Positions 8,122 to 17,338 of a stretch of DNA of 42,001 nt are shown here, one piece after another. Each line of letters begins with the position of its first letter. Positions within the stretch are counted from its first letter, which is position 1. Both the position numbers and the translations under genes were made by a program. The notes beneath the pieces are model-generated. The model worked only from the letters and a program-made list of their open reading frames with translations. It made no database searches and was not told where the DNA came from. The stretch comes from an uncultured Pseudanabaenaceae cyanobacterium (GTDB lineage: Bacteria > Cyanobacteriota > Cyanobacteriia > PCC-9006 > JAAUQQ01). The stretch covers positions 1 to 42,001 of the forward strand of contig CALIJJ010000214.1 of NCBI GenBank assembly GCA_938017515.1, in the 5' to 3' direction.

Positions 8122-8476
8122 TGTTTGTAACTCAAATGAACTCAAAGGCTTCGGCCCTTCAGGTTTGTGTTTTGCCAGATTTTTTTGTCTTGCCGATTTG
8201 AGGTGTTTTGCCGATTTTAGGCATCATAGCAGGAAAATTTCTGCGTGAGATGGCTCGCAAGGACGTTCGCCAAAAATAGTCCCCAGAGTTACATTTTAAT
8301 GACCCGAAATTAATCTCGACGTTAAGCTTAATTTGATACGCATTAGACAAATGAATTCGAGTCGTGCAAGGATGAATCTTTAAGTTTTTTCATCTTCTGA
8401 ACAACTCTTGTGATACCTGAAGAGAACTTGGGAACGCTGGAGATATGCCTTCAGGAGAGGGGAATAAAAACTGCTG

Positions 8477-8492
8477 GAGAATCATGATTCTC
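8477..8492. promoter_or_regulatory. Perfect 16-bp palindrome, operator candidate
   Basis: GAGAATCATGATTCTC equals its own reverse complement. It lies ~80 bases before the candidate promoter of the chemotaxis operon. It faintly resembles Fur-type boxes (GATAAT/ATTATC) but does not match the consensus well. A dimeric regulator site is an inference. Confidence 0.4.
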
Positions 8493-8568
8493 ATGCATTT
8501 AGCCCCGTTTTTTATGTGAAAAACGTGTCTTAGTGTGAAATCTGAAAGCATGTTGCCCTAGTTCTGGG

Positions 8569-8597
8569 TTGTCCGTGTAAATCGGTCTGAATAGACT
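8569..8597 (+). promoter_or_regulatory. Candidate sigma-70 promoter of the chemotaxis operon
   Basis: TTGTCC (8569-8574) and TAGACT (8592-8597) are separated by 17 bases, each matching four of six consensus positions. The predicted transcript would start ~25 bases before the first ATG at 8630. Confidence 0.35.
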
Positions 8598-8629
8598 TTC
8601 CTAGGTTCGTCTTTCATGAGAGTCAAGTC

Positions 8630-9847
8630 ATGCCTATGCAAATGTCCCCATTATCCATGAGTTTGCCTTCTCAACCTGCCACAACGGCTCTTCGATCGTT
8701 GGTTGAGCAGCAGGTGACGGGGCAGGTTTTAGTCCGCAGTCAGGACCAACCATCAGTGGTTTGGAAGCTATTTCTGACTCAGGGAAAGCTGAATTTTGCC
8801 ACGAGTGATCGTGAACCCCCAGCTCGTATTCGCTATCTGTTGCAGCGCTATAGTCCTGAGCTACAGCCCCTCCCCTGGCCGTCACAATGCTCAGACTATG
8901 ACTATCTCTGTCAACACTGGCAACAGGGACACATCGTCATGGCTGAGGTGAAGCAGCTCCTATCCCTCATTTCCCTCGAAGCTGTGGTTCAAATCATGGC
9001 CATGGGGAATGTGGCGTTAGACGTTAAGGCCTCTGCCCCACGACCGGAACCGATTCTACTCTCCTTGAATGTCAATGATTTATTGACGGTTTTGCAGGGC
9101 CAGATTAAGGATTGGCATTATCAGGGGCAATTTATTGGCAGTCTGTTTCGCTGCCCTCGCATCCGAGACCGGAGCAGGTTTTCTCAAGTTTTGAGCCAGA
9201 CCTACAGTGCGGATTGGGCAAAGGGGTTGAGCCAACAATGCGATCGCAATGTTAATTTCTACAGTATTGCCCTTGAGCTTCAGCAGGATGCTTTGCAACT
9301 GGCTCGACAGCTGTATCCCCTAACCCAACAAGGCATTGTTGAATTTGTACTCCCTGGAGTGGGGGAGCATCCGCCTCAAAGCCCCCCCGCTACAGTCTTC
9401 CGAGATCAGCCTAGGACAGCCCCACCCCAATCTGCGGCACCGACGACTGGCTCGTCACCCAAAGGCTCGTTGACTTCGTTCAAAATTGCCTGTGTTGATG
9501 ACAGTCCCACAATTTTGCAGGAGATCAGCAATTGCCTCAAGGATAGCGACCTTGATTTCTCCGTTTTCCCGATTACGAACTCCGTTCGAGCACTCATGTG
9601 GGTGTCCCGAATTCAACCCGATCTCATCCTGCTAGATGTGGGGATGCCCGGTGTGGATGGCTATGCACTTTGTCGCATGATTCGAGGCAATGAGACGTTC
9701 AAAAATATCCCGATTGTCATGGTGACTGGCAACACGGGGCAGCTCAATCGCGCCATGGCCATGGATGCAGGGGCTTCAGACTATGTGACCAAACCCTTTA
9801 CTGCTGAAGGGCTGGTCTCAGTTGTCAAGAAACATTTGCAGGTTTAG
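8630..9847 (+). CDS. PatA-type response regulator (PATAN domain plus REC), PilG/PixG-like
   Basis: This 405-residue protein is the first gene of the operon. The N-terminal ~250 residues match the PATAN (PatA N-terminal, DUF4388-like) region: ALRSLVEQQVTGQVLV, KLFLTQGKLNFATS, LLSLISLEAVVQI. A proline-rich linker (PPQSPP, PPQSAAPTTG) leads to a C-terminal receiver domain from ~residue 285, with CVDDSP, phospho-acceptor Asp in LILLDVGMPGVDG, and YVTKPF. In cyanobacteria this protein is the first of two response regulators in Tax/Pil clusters (PixG, PilG, and PatA itself) and is thought to act on the type IV pilus motors. Several Met codons sit close together at the start; the first is used here. 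Confidence 0.88.
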   Translation: MPMQMSPLSMSLPSQPATTALRSLVEQQVTGQVLVRSQDQPSVVWKLFLTQGKLNFATSDREPPARIRYLLQRYSPELQPLPWPSQCSDYDYLCQHWQQGHIVMAEVKQLLSLISLEAVVQIMAMGNVALDVKASAPRPEPILLSLNVNDLLTVLQGQIKDWHYQGQFIGSLFRCPRIRDRSRFSQVLSQTYSADWAKGLSQQCDRNVNFYSIALELQQDALQLARQLYPLTQQGIVEFVLPGVGEHPPQSPPATVFRDQPRTAPPQSAAPTTGSSPKGSLTSFKIACVDDSPTILQEISNCLKDSDLDFSVFPITNSVRALMWVSRIQPDLILLDVGMPGVDGYALCRMIRGNETFKNIPIVMVTGNTGQLNRAMAMDAGASDYVTKPFTAEGLVSVVKKHLQV

Positions 9848-9863
9848 AACAGAGGAAATTGTG

Positions 9864-10226
9864 ATGGCAAAGATTCTAGTAGTTGAAGATCTATCGACCG
9901 ATATGGAGGTCATTTGCCGTAGCTTAAATCAGGGCGGCCATCAAGTGATCCGAGCCTTCAATGCGGAAGAAGGCTTGGAAAAAGCCTTGAAACAGTTACC
10001 CGATGCGGTGGTGACAGACATTGCTATGCCCGGTCCCAGCGGCTTTGAGCTCTGTCGCAATCTCAAAACCAATGACGCCACCAAAAACGTCCCCATCGTC
10101 ATTTGTACATCGAAGAATCAAACCGTCGATCGCATGTGGGCCAAAAAGCAAGGGGCGCAGGCCTACGTGGTTAAGCCGTTCGAAGCTTCTCTACTGCTCA
10201 GAGCTGTTCAATCGGTTTTAGGGTAG
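9864..10226 (+). CDS. CheY-like single-domain response regulator, PilH/PixH-like
   Basis: This 120-residue protein is a bare receiver domain: acidic pocket VVED (Glu8-Asp9), phospho-acceptor Asp52 in VVTDIAMPGPSG, Thr/Ser in ICTSKN, and the conserved Lys in YVVKPF. ATG 9864 is chosen over an upstream in-frame TTG inside the preceding gene because AGAGGA lies 7 bases before it. It starts 16 bases after the PATAN-REC stop and is followed by CheW 10 bases later, the usual G-H-I order of Pil/Pix clusters. Confidence 0.92.
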   Translation: MAKILVVEDLSTDMEVICRSLNQGGHQVIRAFNAEEGLEKALKQLPDAVVTDIAMPGPSGFELCRNLKTNDATKNVPIVICTSKNQTVDRMWAKKQGAQAYVVKPFEASLLLRAVQSVLG

Positions 10227-10236
10227 GACGTTCACC

Positions 10237-10800
10237 ATGGAAACCACGACATTGAGTCAGTCCCCAGAAGCGGCGTCCCCTCTCTTGTCTAAGGCGTCGG
10301 CCAGAGCACGAACCCAAAAGCTGGGTCAGGTTTATCTCAGCTTTCGCCTGAATGACAAGACACCGGCGCTGCTCTCAACCCAGCACTCCCAAGAAATTAT
10401 TGATGTTCCGGCATCCCAGATTACTGCGATGCCTCACATGGCACCCGGTGTACTCGGTTTATTCAACAGTCGGGGTCACATTTTTTGGATGGTGGACCTG
10501 GCGCAATGGATGGGATTGGAGCCGCTTCCCGTAGACATCAACACCTACAGTGTCATTGTCTTGCGGGTGCCAACACAACCGTCAGAGCAGTTGGGAGCTA
10601 GCCTACTACAGTCAGACTATGTTCTCATGGGCTTTGCGGTGCAACTGGTGAAGGGAAGTTTGCGACTGCCAGAGACCCTTATAAAGCCTGTGACAGAAAG
10701 CTTTTCAGCCACCCTTGCTCCTTACCTTTCAGGACTGATTCTGCATCAAGCAGAATTGCATTGGGTGTTGGATGCGGAGGCGATCGCCAGGCTCCCCTAG
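10237..10800 (+). CDS. CheW-like coupling protein, PilI/PixI-like
   Basis: This 187-residue protein carries a CheW fold: LSFRLNDKTPALLSTQ, ITAMPHMAPGVLGLFNSRGH, IFWMVDLAQWMGL and GLILHQAELHWVLDAEAI. It would bridge the MCP and the CheA hybrid encoded downstream. The N-terminal ~30 residues are polar and probably unstructured. It starts 10 bases after the CheY-like gene. Confidence 0.88.
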   Translation: METTTLSQSPEAASPLLSKASARARTQKLGQVYLSFRLNDKTPALLSTQHSQEIIDVPASQITAMPHMAPGVLGLFNSRGHIFWMVDLAQWMGLEPLPVDINTYSVIVLRVPTQPSEQLGASLLQSDYVLMGFAVQLVKGSLRLPETLIKPVTESFSATLAPYLSGLILHQAELHWVLDAEAIARLP

Positions 10801-10881
10801 CAGCCTCCTCGCACCCCCCAATCTCAATAGCGAGAGAGCGTGCCGCTGCCCCATCCCGAGTCCGCGATATTCCCAAGTCGT

Positions 10882-10909
10882 CTGTTCGAAGTCCGCTGTT
10901 CGAAGTCCG
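10882..10909 (+). repeat. 14-bp tandem duplication in the CheW-MCP spacer
   Basis: CTGTTCGAAGTCCG occurs twice head to tail (10882-10895, 10896-10909). It lies within the 157-base gap between the coupling-protein and MCP genes, which otherwise shows no gene. Confidence 0.9.
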
Positions 10910-10957
10910 CCCGGTCAGGCTGGTCTGTAATCGTTTGAAAATCACTGGAGAAGCATA

Positions 10958-13321
10958 ATGAAAACTCGCGATATTGAAGACTTCAGCTTGGACAATCTAC
11001 CCGAGATCTCTAGTCAGGGCACAGCTGGAGCTCCAGTAAACGATGCAGACTTCAGCTTAGACAATATTCAACCCCTATCCATGGATTCGTTTGAGTCCAC
11101 CTTGGCTAGCCCGTCCCAAGCTACCAAAGCTCAGGGTGAGGAAAAGCGAGGTATTCGGGACCTGTTGCAGGGCAATGCGCTGCAGAATCGTCTGTTGATG
11201 ACTTTTTTGCCCACGGCGATTGTTCCCCTGCTCATCGCAAGTTTGGTTGGCTTTGGCATTACCCAGAGCCGCACTAAAACCTCTGCCCAACGGGATTTGC
11301 AGGCCAACTCAGTGCTGGCCAGTGAGGTAACCCTAGACTTTATTGATGAGGCATTTAAGGCTCCGGCCAATGTCGCCACCAACCCCTTGATTTTGAATGC
11401 ACTGAAGGCTGGGACAAAGCAGGCTGAAACCAGTAAGTTGGTGGGACAACCCATTGATAAGATCGAGGCCCAGTTTGCCAAAACGCGTTTGCTCAAAGAT
11501 AATGCAACACTCAATACGACCCTGCTGAAGTTTGCAGAAGTGGGGGGCTTGGCTGAGCTGTTCATCACCGAGAAAAATGGCTTTAACGTGGCCTACAGTC
11601 ATCCCACGTCGGACTTTGTCCAAAGTGATGAGGATTGGTGGAAAAACGGTCAAGAATTGGGCCGTTGGATTAGCGATCCAGAATTTGATGAATCCAGTAA
11701 CTCCGTCAACATTGAGTTGGTTCAATCCGTCCTGGACAGCCAGGGAGAATTTCTCGGCGTGATTAAGGCGGGTCTGCCGTTCGCATCCTTTAAGCGTCTA
11801 GAAGACTACCTAAACTCTGCCAACTTCCGGTCGTCTGAACAGCTTCAGCTGTTGGATACGGGAGCCGGTGAGGTGCTGAAAACTGTGACGGCGACAGGCA
11901 ATAGCGATAGTCGTGACATTATTGGCGGAGACACGCTGAAAGCCATGGCTCAAGCGTTGGCAGCGATTGGTGTTGGTGTGGATACAGCATCCCTGGAACA
12001 GCAGTGGTCGAAGGACTTTCAGGTTTCCGACTTGTCGATCCGTCGGGTGGAACGGCAAACCGGAGGAAATGCGTTTATCCATGCGTCCTTTGCCAGTGAA
12101 GGACGACGCTTTACGGTCTCTCAGGTCCCTGGAACGGATTGGGTGGCGATCGCCTCGGTTCAATCCTCCGAAATTAATGCCACAGCAAATCAACTGCTGC
12201 TCGTCTTTTTGGGGACAGCGGTTGTCCTGGCTATTGTGGCAGCCCTCATTACCCAACTGTTGGCCCGCCAGCTCTCCCAGCCGCTCCAGGACGAGGTGGA
12301 GCGCCAGCGCCGAGAGAGCGAAGCGCTGCAGCTACAACTCGTTGAATTCTTGGACAGCATTGAGGGAGCCGCCCAGGGTGACCTCACTGTTCATGCCGAT
12401 GTCAGCAGCGGCGAAATGGGCACGGTCGCTGACTTCTTCAACCTGATTATTAACAGCCTGCGGGATATTGTTGGCAAGGTGAAACTGGCGACGAACCAGG
12501 TGAATACATCCGTCACCCACAACGAAGGGTCCATGAACCAGCTCGCAGAAGGGGCGTTGCGCCAGTCTGAGGAAATCACACGCACGCTCCAGTCTGTGGA
12601 AAGTATGACTCTGTCGATTCAGGCTGTGGCCCAGAGTGCGAGTCAAGCGGCTGAGGTCTCCAAGTCTGCGGAAAGTACCGCCGTAGAGGGTGAGGCCGCG
12701 ATGGACAAGACCGTGGAAACCATTCTGGGCCTACGGACCACGGTGGCTGAAACGGCTAAGAAGGTTAAGCGTCTGGGTGAGTCTTCCCAGCAGATTTCGA
12801 AGGTGGTCGCCCTGATTAACCAGATTGCCATGAAGACCAACCTCCTAGCGGTCAATGCCAGTATTGAGGCGGCCCGCGCTGGTGAAGAGGGTCAAGGCTT
12901 CGCGGTGGTTGCAGAAGAGGTCGGTGCCCTGGCGGAACAGTCTGCCACGGCGACCAAGGACATTGAGAAGATCGTTGAAGGCATTCAGCGGGAAACCAAT
13001 GCGGTGGTCGAAGCCATGGAAGTTGGCACCAGCCAGGTGGTTGAAGGAACACAGTTGGTCGAGACCACCAAGGCAAGCCTAGAGGATATTCTGAACGTCT
13101 CCCGCCAGATTAATGACCTACTGCAATCCATTTCAGAAGCGACGGTTTCCCAGACCGAAACCTCCACGACTGTGGCCCAGCTGATGCAGGAGATTAACCA
13201 GGCGTCTGAGGAAACGTCTAGCTCCTCCCGCGAGGTTGCAGGATCGCTGAAGGAGACGGTGGCGATCGCCCAGCGCCTGGAGGCGGCAGTGGATCAGTTC
13301 AAGGTCGGCAAAGAAGCCTAG
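10958..13321 (+). CDS. Methyl-accepting chemotaxis protein, PilJ-like, without GAF domains
   Basis: This 787-residue receptor has a ~78-residue cytoplasmic tail carrying two copies of a DFSLDN(L/I) motif (residues 8-14 and 31-37). TM1 (~79-102) is followed by a large extracytoplasmic Cache-like sensor region (~103-410) and TM2 (~412-435). A HAMP-like segment includes [12 protein letters not shown]. The signalling hairpin tip is [20 protein letters not shown] near residue 630. The absence of phytochrome-type GAF domains separates it from the PixJ photoreceptor and puts it closer to PilJ/HmpD-type receptors for type IV pilus function. The ligand is unknown. GGAG lies before the ATG. The C-terminus ends in a basic FKVGKEA with no CheR-binding pentapeptide. 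Confidence 0.92.
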   Translation: MKTRDIEDFSLDNLPEISSQGTAGAPVNDADFSLDNIQPLSMDSFESTLASPSQATKAQGEEKRGIRDLLQGNALQNRLLMTFLPTAIVPLLIASLVGFGITQSRTKTSAQRDLQANSVLASEVTLDFIDEAFKAPANVATNPLILNALKAGTKQAETSKLVGQPIDKIEAQFAKTRLLKDNATLNTTLLKFAEVGGLAELFITEKNGFNVAYSHPTSDFVQSDEDWWKNGQELGRWISDPEFDESSNSVNIELVQSVLDSQGEFLGVIKAGLPFASFKRLEDYLNSANFRSSEQLQLLDTGAGEVLKTVTATGNSDSRDIIGGDTLKAMAQALAAIGVGVDTASLEQQWSKDFQVSDLSIRRVERQTGGNAFIHASFASEGRRFTVSQVPGTDWVAIASVQSSEINATANQLLLVFLGTAVVLAIVAALITQLLARQLSQPLQDEVERQRRESEALQLQLVEFLDSIEGAAQGDLTVHADVSSGEMGTVADFFNLIINSLRDIVGKVKLATNQVNTSVTHNEGSMNQLAEGALRQSEEITRTLQSVESMTLSIQAVAQSASQAAEVSKSAESTAVEGEAAMDKTVETILGLRTTVAETAKKVKRLGESSQQISKVVALINQIAMKTNLLAVNASIEAARAGEEGQGFAVVAEEVGALAEQSATATKDIEKIVEGIQRETNAVVEAMEVGTSQVVEGTQLVETTKASLEDILNVSRQINDLLQSISEATVSQTETSTTVAQLMQEINQASEETSSSSREVAGSLKETVAIAQRLEAAVDQFKVGKEA

Positions 13322-13367
13322 GTCTTCCCAGAAGGTAGTCAGTAGCCCAAGACAATCAGCAAAAACC

Positions 13368-16300
13368 ATGGGACGCAACACAGACCAAGAGCTTCAGCAA
13401 AGTTTTCTGGAGGAAGCACAGACCTATCTCGATACCCTCGAAGCCTCGCTGCTGGATCTGAGTAACCGGGGCATTGAGCAGGAAAACATGGACGGTGCCC
13501 TGCGGGCTGCTCACTCGATTAAGGGTGGGGCGGCGATGATGGAGCTACCGGGCCTTAGTAAGATGGCCCATCACCTGGAGGATTTCTTCAAGATCCTAAT
13601 TGCTCGACGCGACTCAATCGTGTTGGATGAGGCTCTCGAAACCCTGCTGCTACAGGCGGTAGATCGGCTGGCCCAGGTGCGAGATTCCTATGTTCAGGGA
13701 GAAGGCCCAAACCCGAACTGGTGGGAAACTCAAGCCAAGCCAGTATTTGTGCAACTGCGGCAACGCCTAGGAGACCTGAAGCCGGAGGATGAGAATGCTC
13801 TACTCTCTCGGCGGGAAGGGACCAATGTGGCTGCACAACTGTTTGACACAGAAGTTGAACCGTTGCTGCAGGAACTAGAAGACAAGATGGGTCAGATTTC
13901 TGCCCAGGAGCTGTGTGCTGAGGCGATTCTCCTGGCAGAGGACTTGGCATCCTTGGGCGGGATGATTCAGTTGGATGCTTTCGTGGCGTTGTGCGATCGC
14001 GTCAAGTACCATCTGGAAACCCAACCCAGCCAGGTTGAGGCCATCACCACTGCCGCCATCAAAGCTTGGCGGCGCTCTCAAGCGCTGATTGTGGTGGGCC
14101 ATACGAAGAATCTCCCCCGAACCCTGGATGGTTTTGCTGAGGTAGACCTCGCGGAAGCAGATTGTGCTGAAGTCAAGGGCGTGTTTGTGGCGACCCCCAC
14201 GACGACGGATCTGAGCGAGTTGGCAGCTATGCTGGCGTTAGAATCTGGTGTCGAGGGTGCTTCTGCTGTTGCTGAGCCGATCCCCGCTGAAGAGACAGCG
14301 CAGCCGGACCTCAGCCAGTTAGCCGCCATGCTGGCTGGGACAGGAGGGCTGGACTCCAGCGGTTTGGCAGCGGTCCCGATGGTGCCCAGTACTGAACCAG
14401 ATGCTGGGCCAGATGCTGGGCCAGACTTTCAGCCCAACGTTGCGGCTGAGCTGGCACCTGTGGCTGAGTCTGAGCAGCTTAGTCCAACAACGGAATCACC
14501 TGAGCCCGAAATCATATCAGCGCAACCCTGGGGTGAGGAAGGTGTTGATGACAGCGTTGATGACAGCGTTGATAACAGCCGCGATCGCGCTCCTGTACCT
14601 ATCTCCCTAGCGTCCCCATCCACGTCTAAGCCTGCCCCTCAACTGACGCGACGGGCCACGGAAACCACCGTGCGAATTCCACTGAAATTGTTGGAGCAAC
14701 TCAGTGATCTGTTTGGTGAACTCCTGATCACCCGCAATGCCCTCAACCTGCGCTTAAACCGGATGCAGTCTTCGGTGGAACTGCTGCGCGATCGCGTACA
14801 AAATGCCGAGGAGAGTAACTACGAACTACGCACGTTCCAGGACCAGGTGACAACCTCTGGTGTGGTGCCTTCAGCCCAACGAAATGCATCCCTAGCCCTG
14901 ACTACAGCTGCCGCCCAGAACAGCAGCTCCTCGCAGTTGAGTCAGCATCGATTAGAGACCACTGGCCAGACCCCCTACTTTGACATCCTCGAAAAGGATC
15001 AATACGGAGCCCTTCACCTCCTCTCCCAAACCCAGATGGAGAATGTAGTGCAGCTCCAGGAGGTGGCCACCGACATCGACCTTGGACTGGCAGACACCAA
15101 GCAGGTGGCCCGCAGCCTCAACCAAACCATCAAGCAACTGCAGCTCAAGGTCACCCAAACCCGGATGCGTCCCCTCTCAGACCTGATGGGCCGTTTCCCC
15201 CGAATGATGCGGGATTTGTCCGTGGAATATGGCAAGTCTGTGGAGCTTAAGGTCCATGGGGGGGGCACCTTGATCGATCGCGTGGTCCTGGAAGCTCTGG
15301 CCGATCCCCTATTGCATCTGCTGCGTAATAGTTTTGACCATGGTGTTGAACCGCCAGACGTGCGACAGGCCCAAGGTAAACCGCCGAAGGGCTTGATCGA
15401 AATTCGTGCGGCTCATCGGGGCAGTCAAACCTTGATTCAAGTTCGGGATGATGGTGCAGGCATTAATCTCGATAAAGTTCGGCTTCGAGCCCATGACATG
15501 GGGATTAGCGAGGCACGTCTTGAGCAAGCAACGGAGTCGGAACTGCTGGATCTAATCTTTGAACCGGGCTTTAGTACGGCGGCTCAAGTGACAGACTTGT
15601 CCGGTCGTGGTGTCGGGATGGATGTGGTTCGGACCAATCTTCAGCAGGTGCGAGGGGAGGTGAAGATTGAAACCCATCCCGGTGAAGGGACGGTGTTTAC
15701 AATCTCGGTACCGTTTACGCTGTCGGTGCTGCGGGTGCTGGTGGTCGAAAGCCAGGGTCTCGTTATGGCCTTCCCGACGGATGAAATTGCCGAGATGGTT
15801 TCGCCTCATCCAGAGCTGTTGTGTGAGTCAGCGGGACAAACCTTGCTCAACTGGAATGACGATCTGTTACCCATCTGGAATCTGGGTCAGTCCCTCGCCT
15901 TTTCCTGTCCCCAGCGATCGCCCGATACAGAAGAGTCTCCCAAAATCGATGCCCCAGCCATCCTGGTTCTGCGTCACGGCAACGATTGGATGGGTCTCCA
16001 GGTCGATCGCTTCTGGGGGGAACAGGAAGTGGCTGTGCGGCCTATCGAAGGCATCCTGCCGCTGCCCCCCGGCTTTGCCGGATCAACCATTCTGGGGGAT
16101 GGTCGTGTGGTTCCTTTGGTTGATGCAGAGCAACTGTTGACACACATGATTCAGGGACCCATTGCACAGCCGTCGGTTCCTTCCAAGCCGTTAACAGCTC
16201 CTCCCAAGCCGTCAACAGCTTCGTCCAGTCCGATTGCTCAGCGAACGACGATTATGGTCGTGGATGATTCCATCAATGTGCGTCGTTTCCTGGCGTTGAA

Positions 16301-16622
16301 TTTGGAGCGAGTTGGCTACCGGGTGATTCAGGCGAAGGATGGTCAGGATGCCCTCGAAAAACTAACCAAGAGTTCAGAGGTTCAGGCGATGGTCTGTGAC
16401 CTGGAAATGCCCCGCTTAGATGGCTATGGTGTTTTGTCCGAGTTGCGGGCCCAGCACAAATGGAGCACCCTACCGATCATCATGCTGACCTCCCGTAGTA
16501 GTGAGAAGCATCGTAGCCTTGCCATGGAGCTAGGGGCCAGCGCCTACTTTTCTAAGCCCTATAACGAGCAAGTTCTTCTCGATTCACTGCAGTCCCTGCT
16601 TCAGGTTGCTGCTCCTAGCTAA
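13368..16622 (+). CDS. CheA-type hybrid histidine kinase with C-terminal receiver, PilL/PixL-like
   Basis: This is a 1084-residue protein. The N-terminal Hpt domain has phospho-His49 in AAHSIKGGAAM. A long linker (~280-430) is acidic and low complexity. It contains two DLSxLAAMLA helices (from residues 281 and 314) and two sets of 12-bp DNA repeats. The dimerisation region follows, then the ATPase domain with N box LLRNSFDHGVEPP (~650), G1 DDGAGINLDKV (~697) and G2 GRGVGMDVV (~745). A CheW-like P5 domain comes next, then a receiver domain from ~960 with VVDDS, phospho-acceptor Asp in VCDLEMPRLDG (~1010), and FSKPYN. It is the central kinase of the operon and should phosphorylate both response regulators. 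One Hpt is seen, whereas some PilL proteins have several. Confidence 0.95.
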   Translation: MGRNTDQELQQSFLEEAQTYLDTLEASLLDLSNRGIEQENMDGALRAAHSIKGGAAMMELPGLSKMAHHLEDFFKILIARRDSIVLDEALETLLLQAVDRLAQVRDSYVQGEGPNPNWWETQAKPVFVQLRQRLGDLKPEDENALLSRREGTNVAAQLFDTEVEPLLQELEDKMGQISAQELCAEAILLAEDLASLGGMIQLDAFVALCDRVKYHLETQPSQVEAITTAAIKAWRRSQALIVVGHTKNLPRTLDGFAEVDLAEADCAEVKGVFVATPTTTDLSELAAMLALESGVEGASAVAEPIPAEETAQPDLSQLAAMLAGTGGLDSSGLAAVPMVPSTEPDAGPDAGPDFQPNVAAELAPVAESEQLSPTTESPEPEIISAQPWGEEGVDDSVDDSVDNSRDRAPVPISLASPSTSKPAPQLTRRATETTVRIPLKLLEQLSDLFGELLITRNALNLRLNRMQSSVELLRDRVQNAEESNYELRTFQDQVTTSGVVPSAQRNASLALTTAAAQNSSSSQLSQHRLETTGQTPYFDILEKDQYGALHLLSQTQMENVVQLQEVATDIDLGLADTKQVARSLNQTIKQLQLKVTQTRMRPLSDLMGRFPRMMRDLSVEYGKSVELKVHGGGTLIDRVVLEALADPLLHLLRNSFDHGVEPPDVRQAQGKPPKGLIEIRAAHRGSQTLIQVRDDGAGINLDKVRLRAHDMGISEARLEQATESELLDLIFEPGFSTAAQVTDLSGRGVGMDVVRTNLQQVRGEVKIETHPGEGTVFTISVPFTLSVLRVLVVESQGLVMAFPTDEIAEMVSPHPELLCESAGQTLLNWNDDLLPIWNLGQSLAFSCPQRSPDTEESPKIDAPAILVLRHGNDWMGLQVDRFWGEQEVAVRPIEGILPLPPGFAGSTILGDGRVVPLVDAEQLLTHMIQGPIAQPSVPSKPLTAPPKPSTASSSPIAQRTTIMVVDDSINVRRFLALNLERVGYRVIQAKDGQDALEKLTKSSEVQAMVCDLEMPRLDGYGVLSELRAQHKWSTLPIIMLTSRSSEKHRSLAMELGASAYFSKPYNEQVLLDSLQSLLQVAAPS
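14401..14424 (+). repeat. 12-bp tandem duplication in the CheA linker
   Basis: ATGCTGGGCCAG occurs twice in tandem, in frame, encoding a repeated Asp-Ala-Gly-Pro unit in the disordered linker. Confidence 0.9.
14544..14579 (+). repeat. 12-bp tandem triplication in the CheA linker
   Basis: GTTGATGACAGC occurs at 14544-14555 and 14556-14567, with a one-base variant at 14568-14579. It is in frame and encodes Val-Asp-Asp-Ser units (Val-Asp-Asn-Ser in the third). Confidence 0.9.
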
Positions 16623-16648
16623 AGCTGTTAGTCACATTGTTCTAGGCC

Positions 16649-16693
16649 TGTCTCGTTTGCTCGTGTCTCGCTTGCTCTTGTCTCCCTTATTCA
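16649..16693 (+). repeat. 15-bp tandem repeat (3 copies) between CheA and second CheW
   Basis: TGTCTCGTTTGCTCG (16649-16663), TGTCTCGCTTGCTCT (16664-16678) and TGTCTCCCTTATTCA (16679-16693) are adjacent diverging copies. They fill half of the 89-base spacer just before the second CheW gene. Confidence 0.9.
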
Positions 16694-16711
16694 CTGTGTT
16701 TGGTGTCAACC

Positions 16712-17224
16712 ATGTCTTTGCTCTCCCAGGCCCGCCTACGCCCCACTCGAAAAAAGGTTGCCAAACACCTGCGTCAGTTCATCTCGTTTCGGCTGCGTCA
16801 GGAATGGTTTGCCTTACCCATTGAGGCCGTAGAAAGAATTACGTTTATGGGGGAGGTCTACGGGAACTCACCAGAGGCTGGCCTAGGGTTGACCCTCTAC
16901 AAAGGCGAGCAATTGTTGTTGGTTGATGTGGGTCACTATTTGTTTGGCGAAGAACCGTCTCGATCGCAGTTGCCTGCGGAGCAATTCCTACTCATCATGC
17001 TGGACGTTCAAAAGCATCAGTTTGTCGGAATCCCCATTGATTCTCCGCCAGTGCTGAAGAAGATTTTGCCAGAGAGCATTGAATCATTGCCTGAGCGCTA
17101 TCAATCGGATGGGAAAATCCGTTGTGTTAGTTCTGCAACCGTTCAGTCAGACGATCGGTCTCTCCTCTTTCTTTTGGATTCAACCCGCCTATTTACCGCG
17201 CTCAGCAAAACCATGTCCGCCTAG
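16712..17224 (+). CDS. Second CheW-like protein at the end of the chemotaxis operon
   Basis: This 170-residue protein has a basic N-terminus (RLRPTRKKVAKHLRQ), then a CheW-like core: FISFRLRQEWFALPIEAVERI, GLTLYKGEQLLLVDVGHYLFG, LLIMLDVQKHQFVGIPIDSPP. The closing segment is RSLLFLLDSTRLF. It may couple a second receptor to CheA or act as a dedicated P5 ligand. It is the last gene in this direction before the convergent solute-binding gene. ATG 16712 is used; TTG 16700 and GTG 16703 are possible in-frame alternatives and no start has a clear ribosome binding site. Confidence 0.8.
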   Translation: MSLLSQARLRPTRKKVAKHLRQFISFRLRQEWFALPIEAVERITFMGEVYGNSPEAGLGLTLYKGEQLLLVDVGHYLFGEEPSRSQLPAEQFLLIMLDVQKHQFVGIPIDSPPVLKKILPESIESLPERYQSDGKIRCVSSATVQSDDRSLLFLLDSTRLFTALSKTMSA

Positions 17225-17338
17225 AAATGTTGTTACATCAACGGCTCGGTCGATGACGTCACTGAAGCAGAACGCCAGCAATTACACCTTAGGTTTTCCT
17301 CTCAATTAGGGCATACCTGATTTTGGCAACACAACCAG

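Larger units (their letters stand above)
8122..8629. other. 508-base intergenic region upstream of the chemotaxis operon
   Basis: No gene is supported here. Three degenerate copies of TTTGCCGATTT-like sequence lie in 8170-8219. CCTGAAG (8416-8422) and CTTCAGG (8449-8455) form an inverted repeat. A palindrome and a promoter candidate are listed separately. A weak AAGGC/GCCCTT hairpin at ~8143-8158 may end the kinase operon. Confidence 0.5.

Noticed and set aside
8159..8350. 63-codon minus-strand ORF between the kinase and the chemotaxis operon.
   Set aside because: Composition is Lys/Thr/Gly repetitive from T-rich repeats, with no ribosome binding site and no recognisable motif.
17225..17338. 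Terminator between the second CheW and the solute-binding gene.
   Set aside because: No stable stem with a following T tract was found in either direction.
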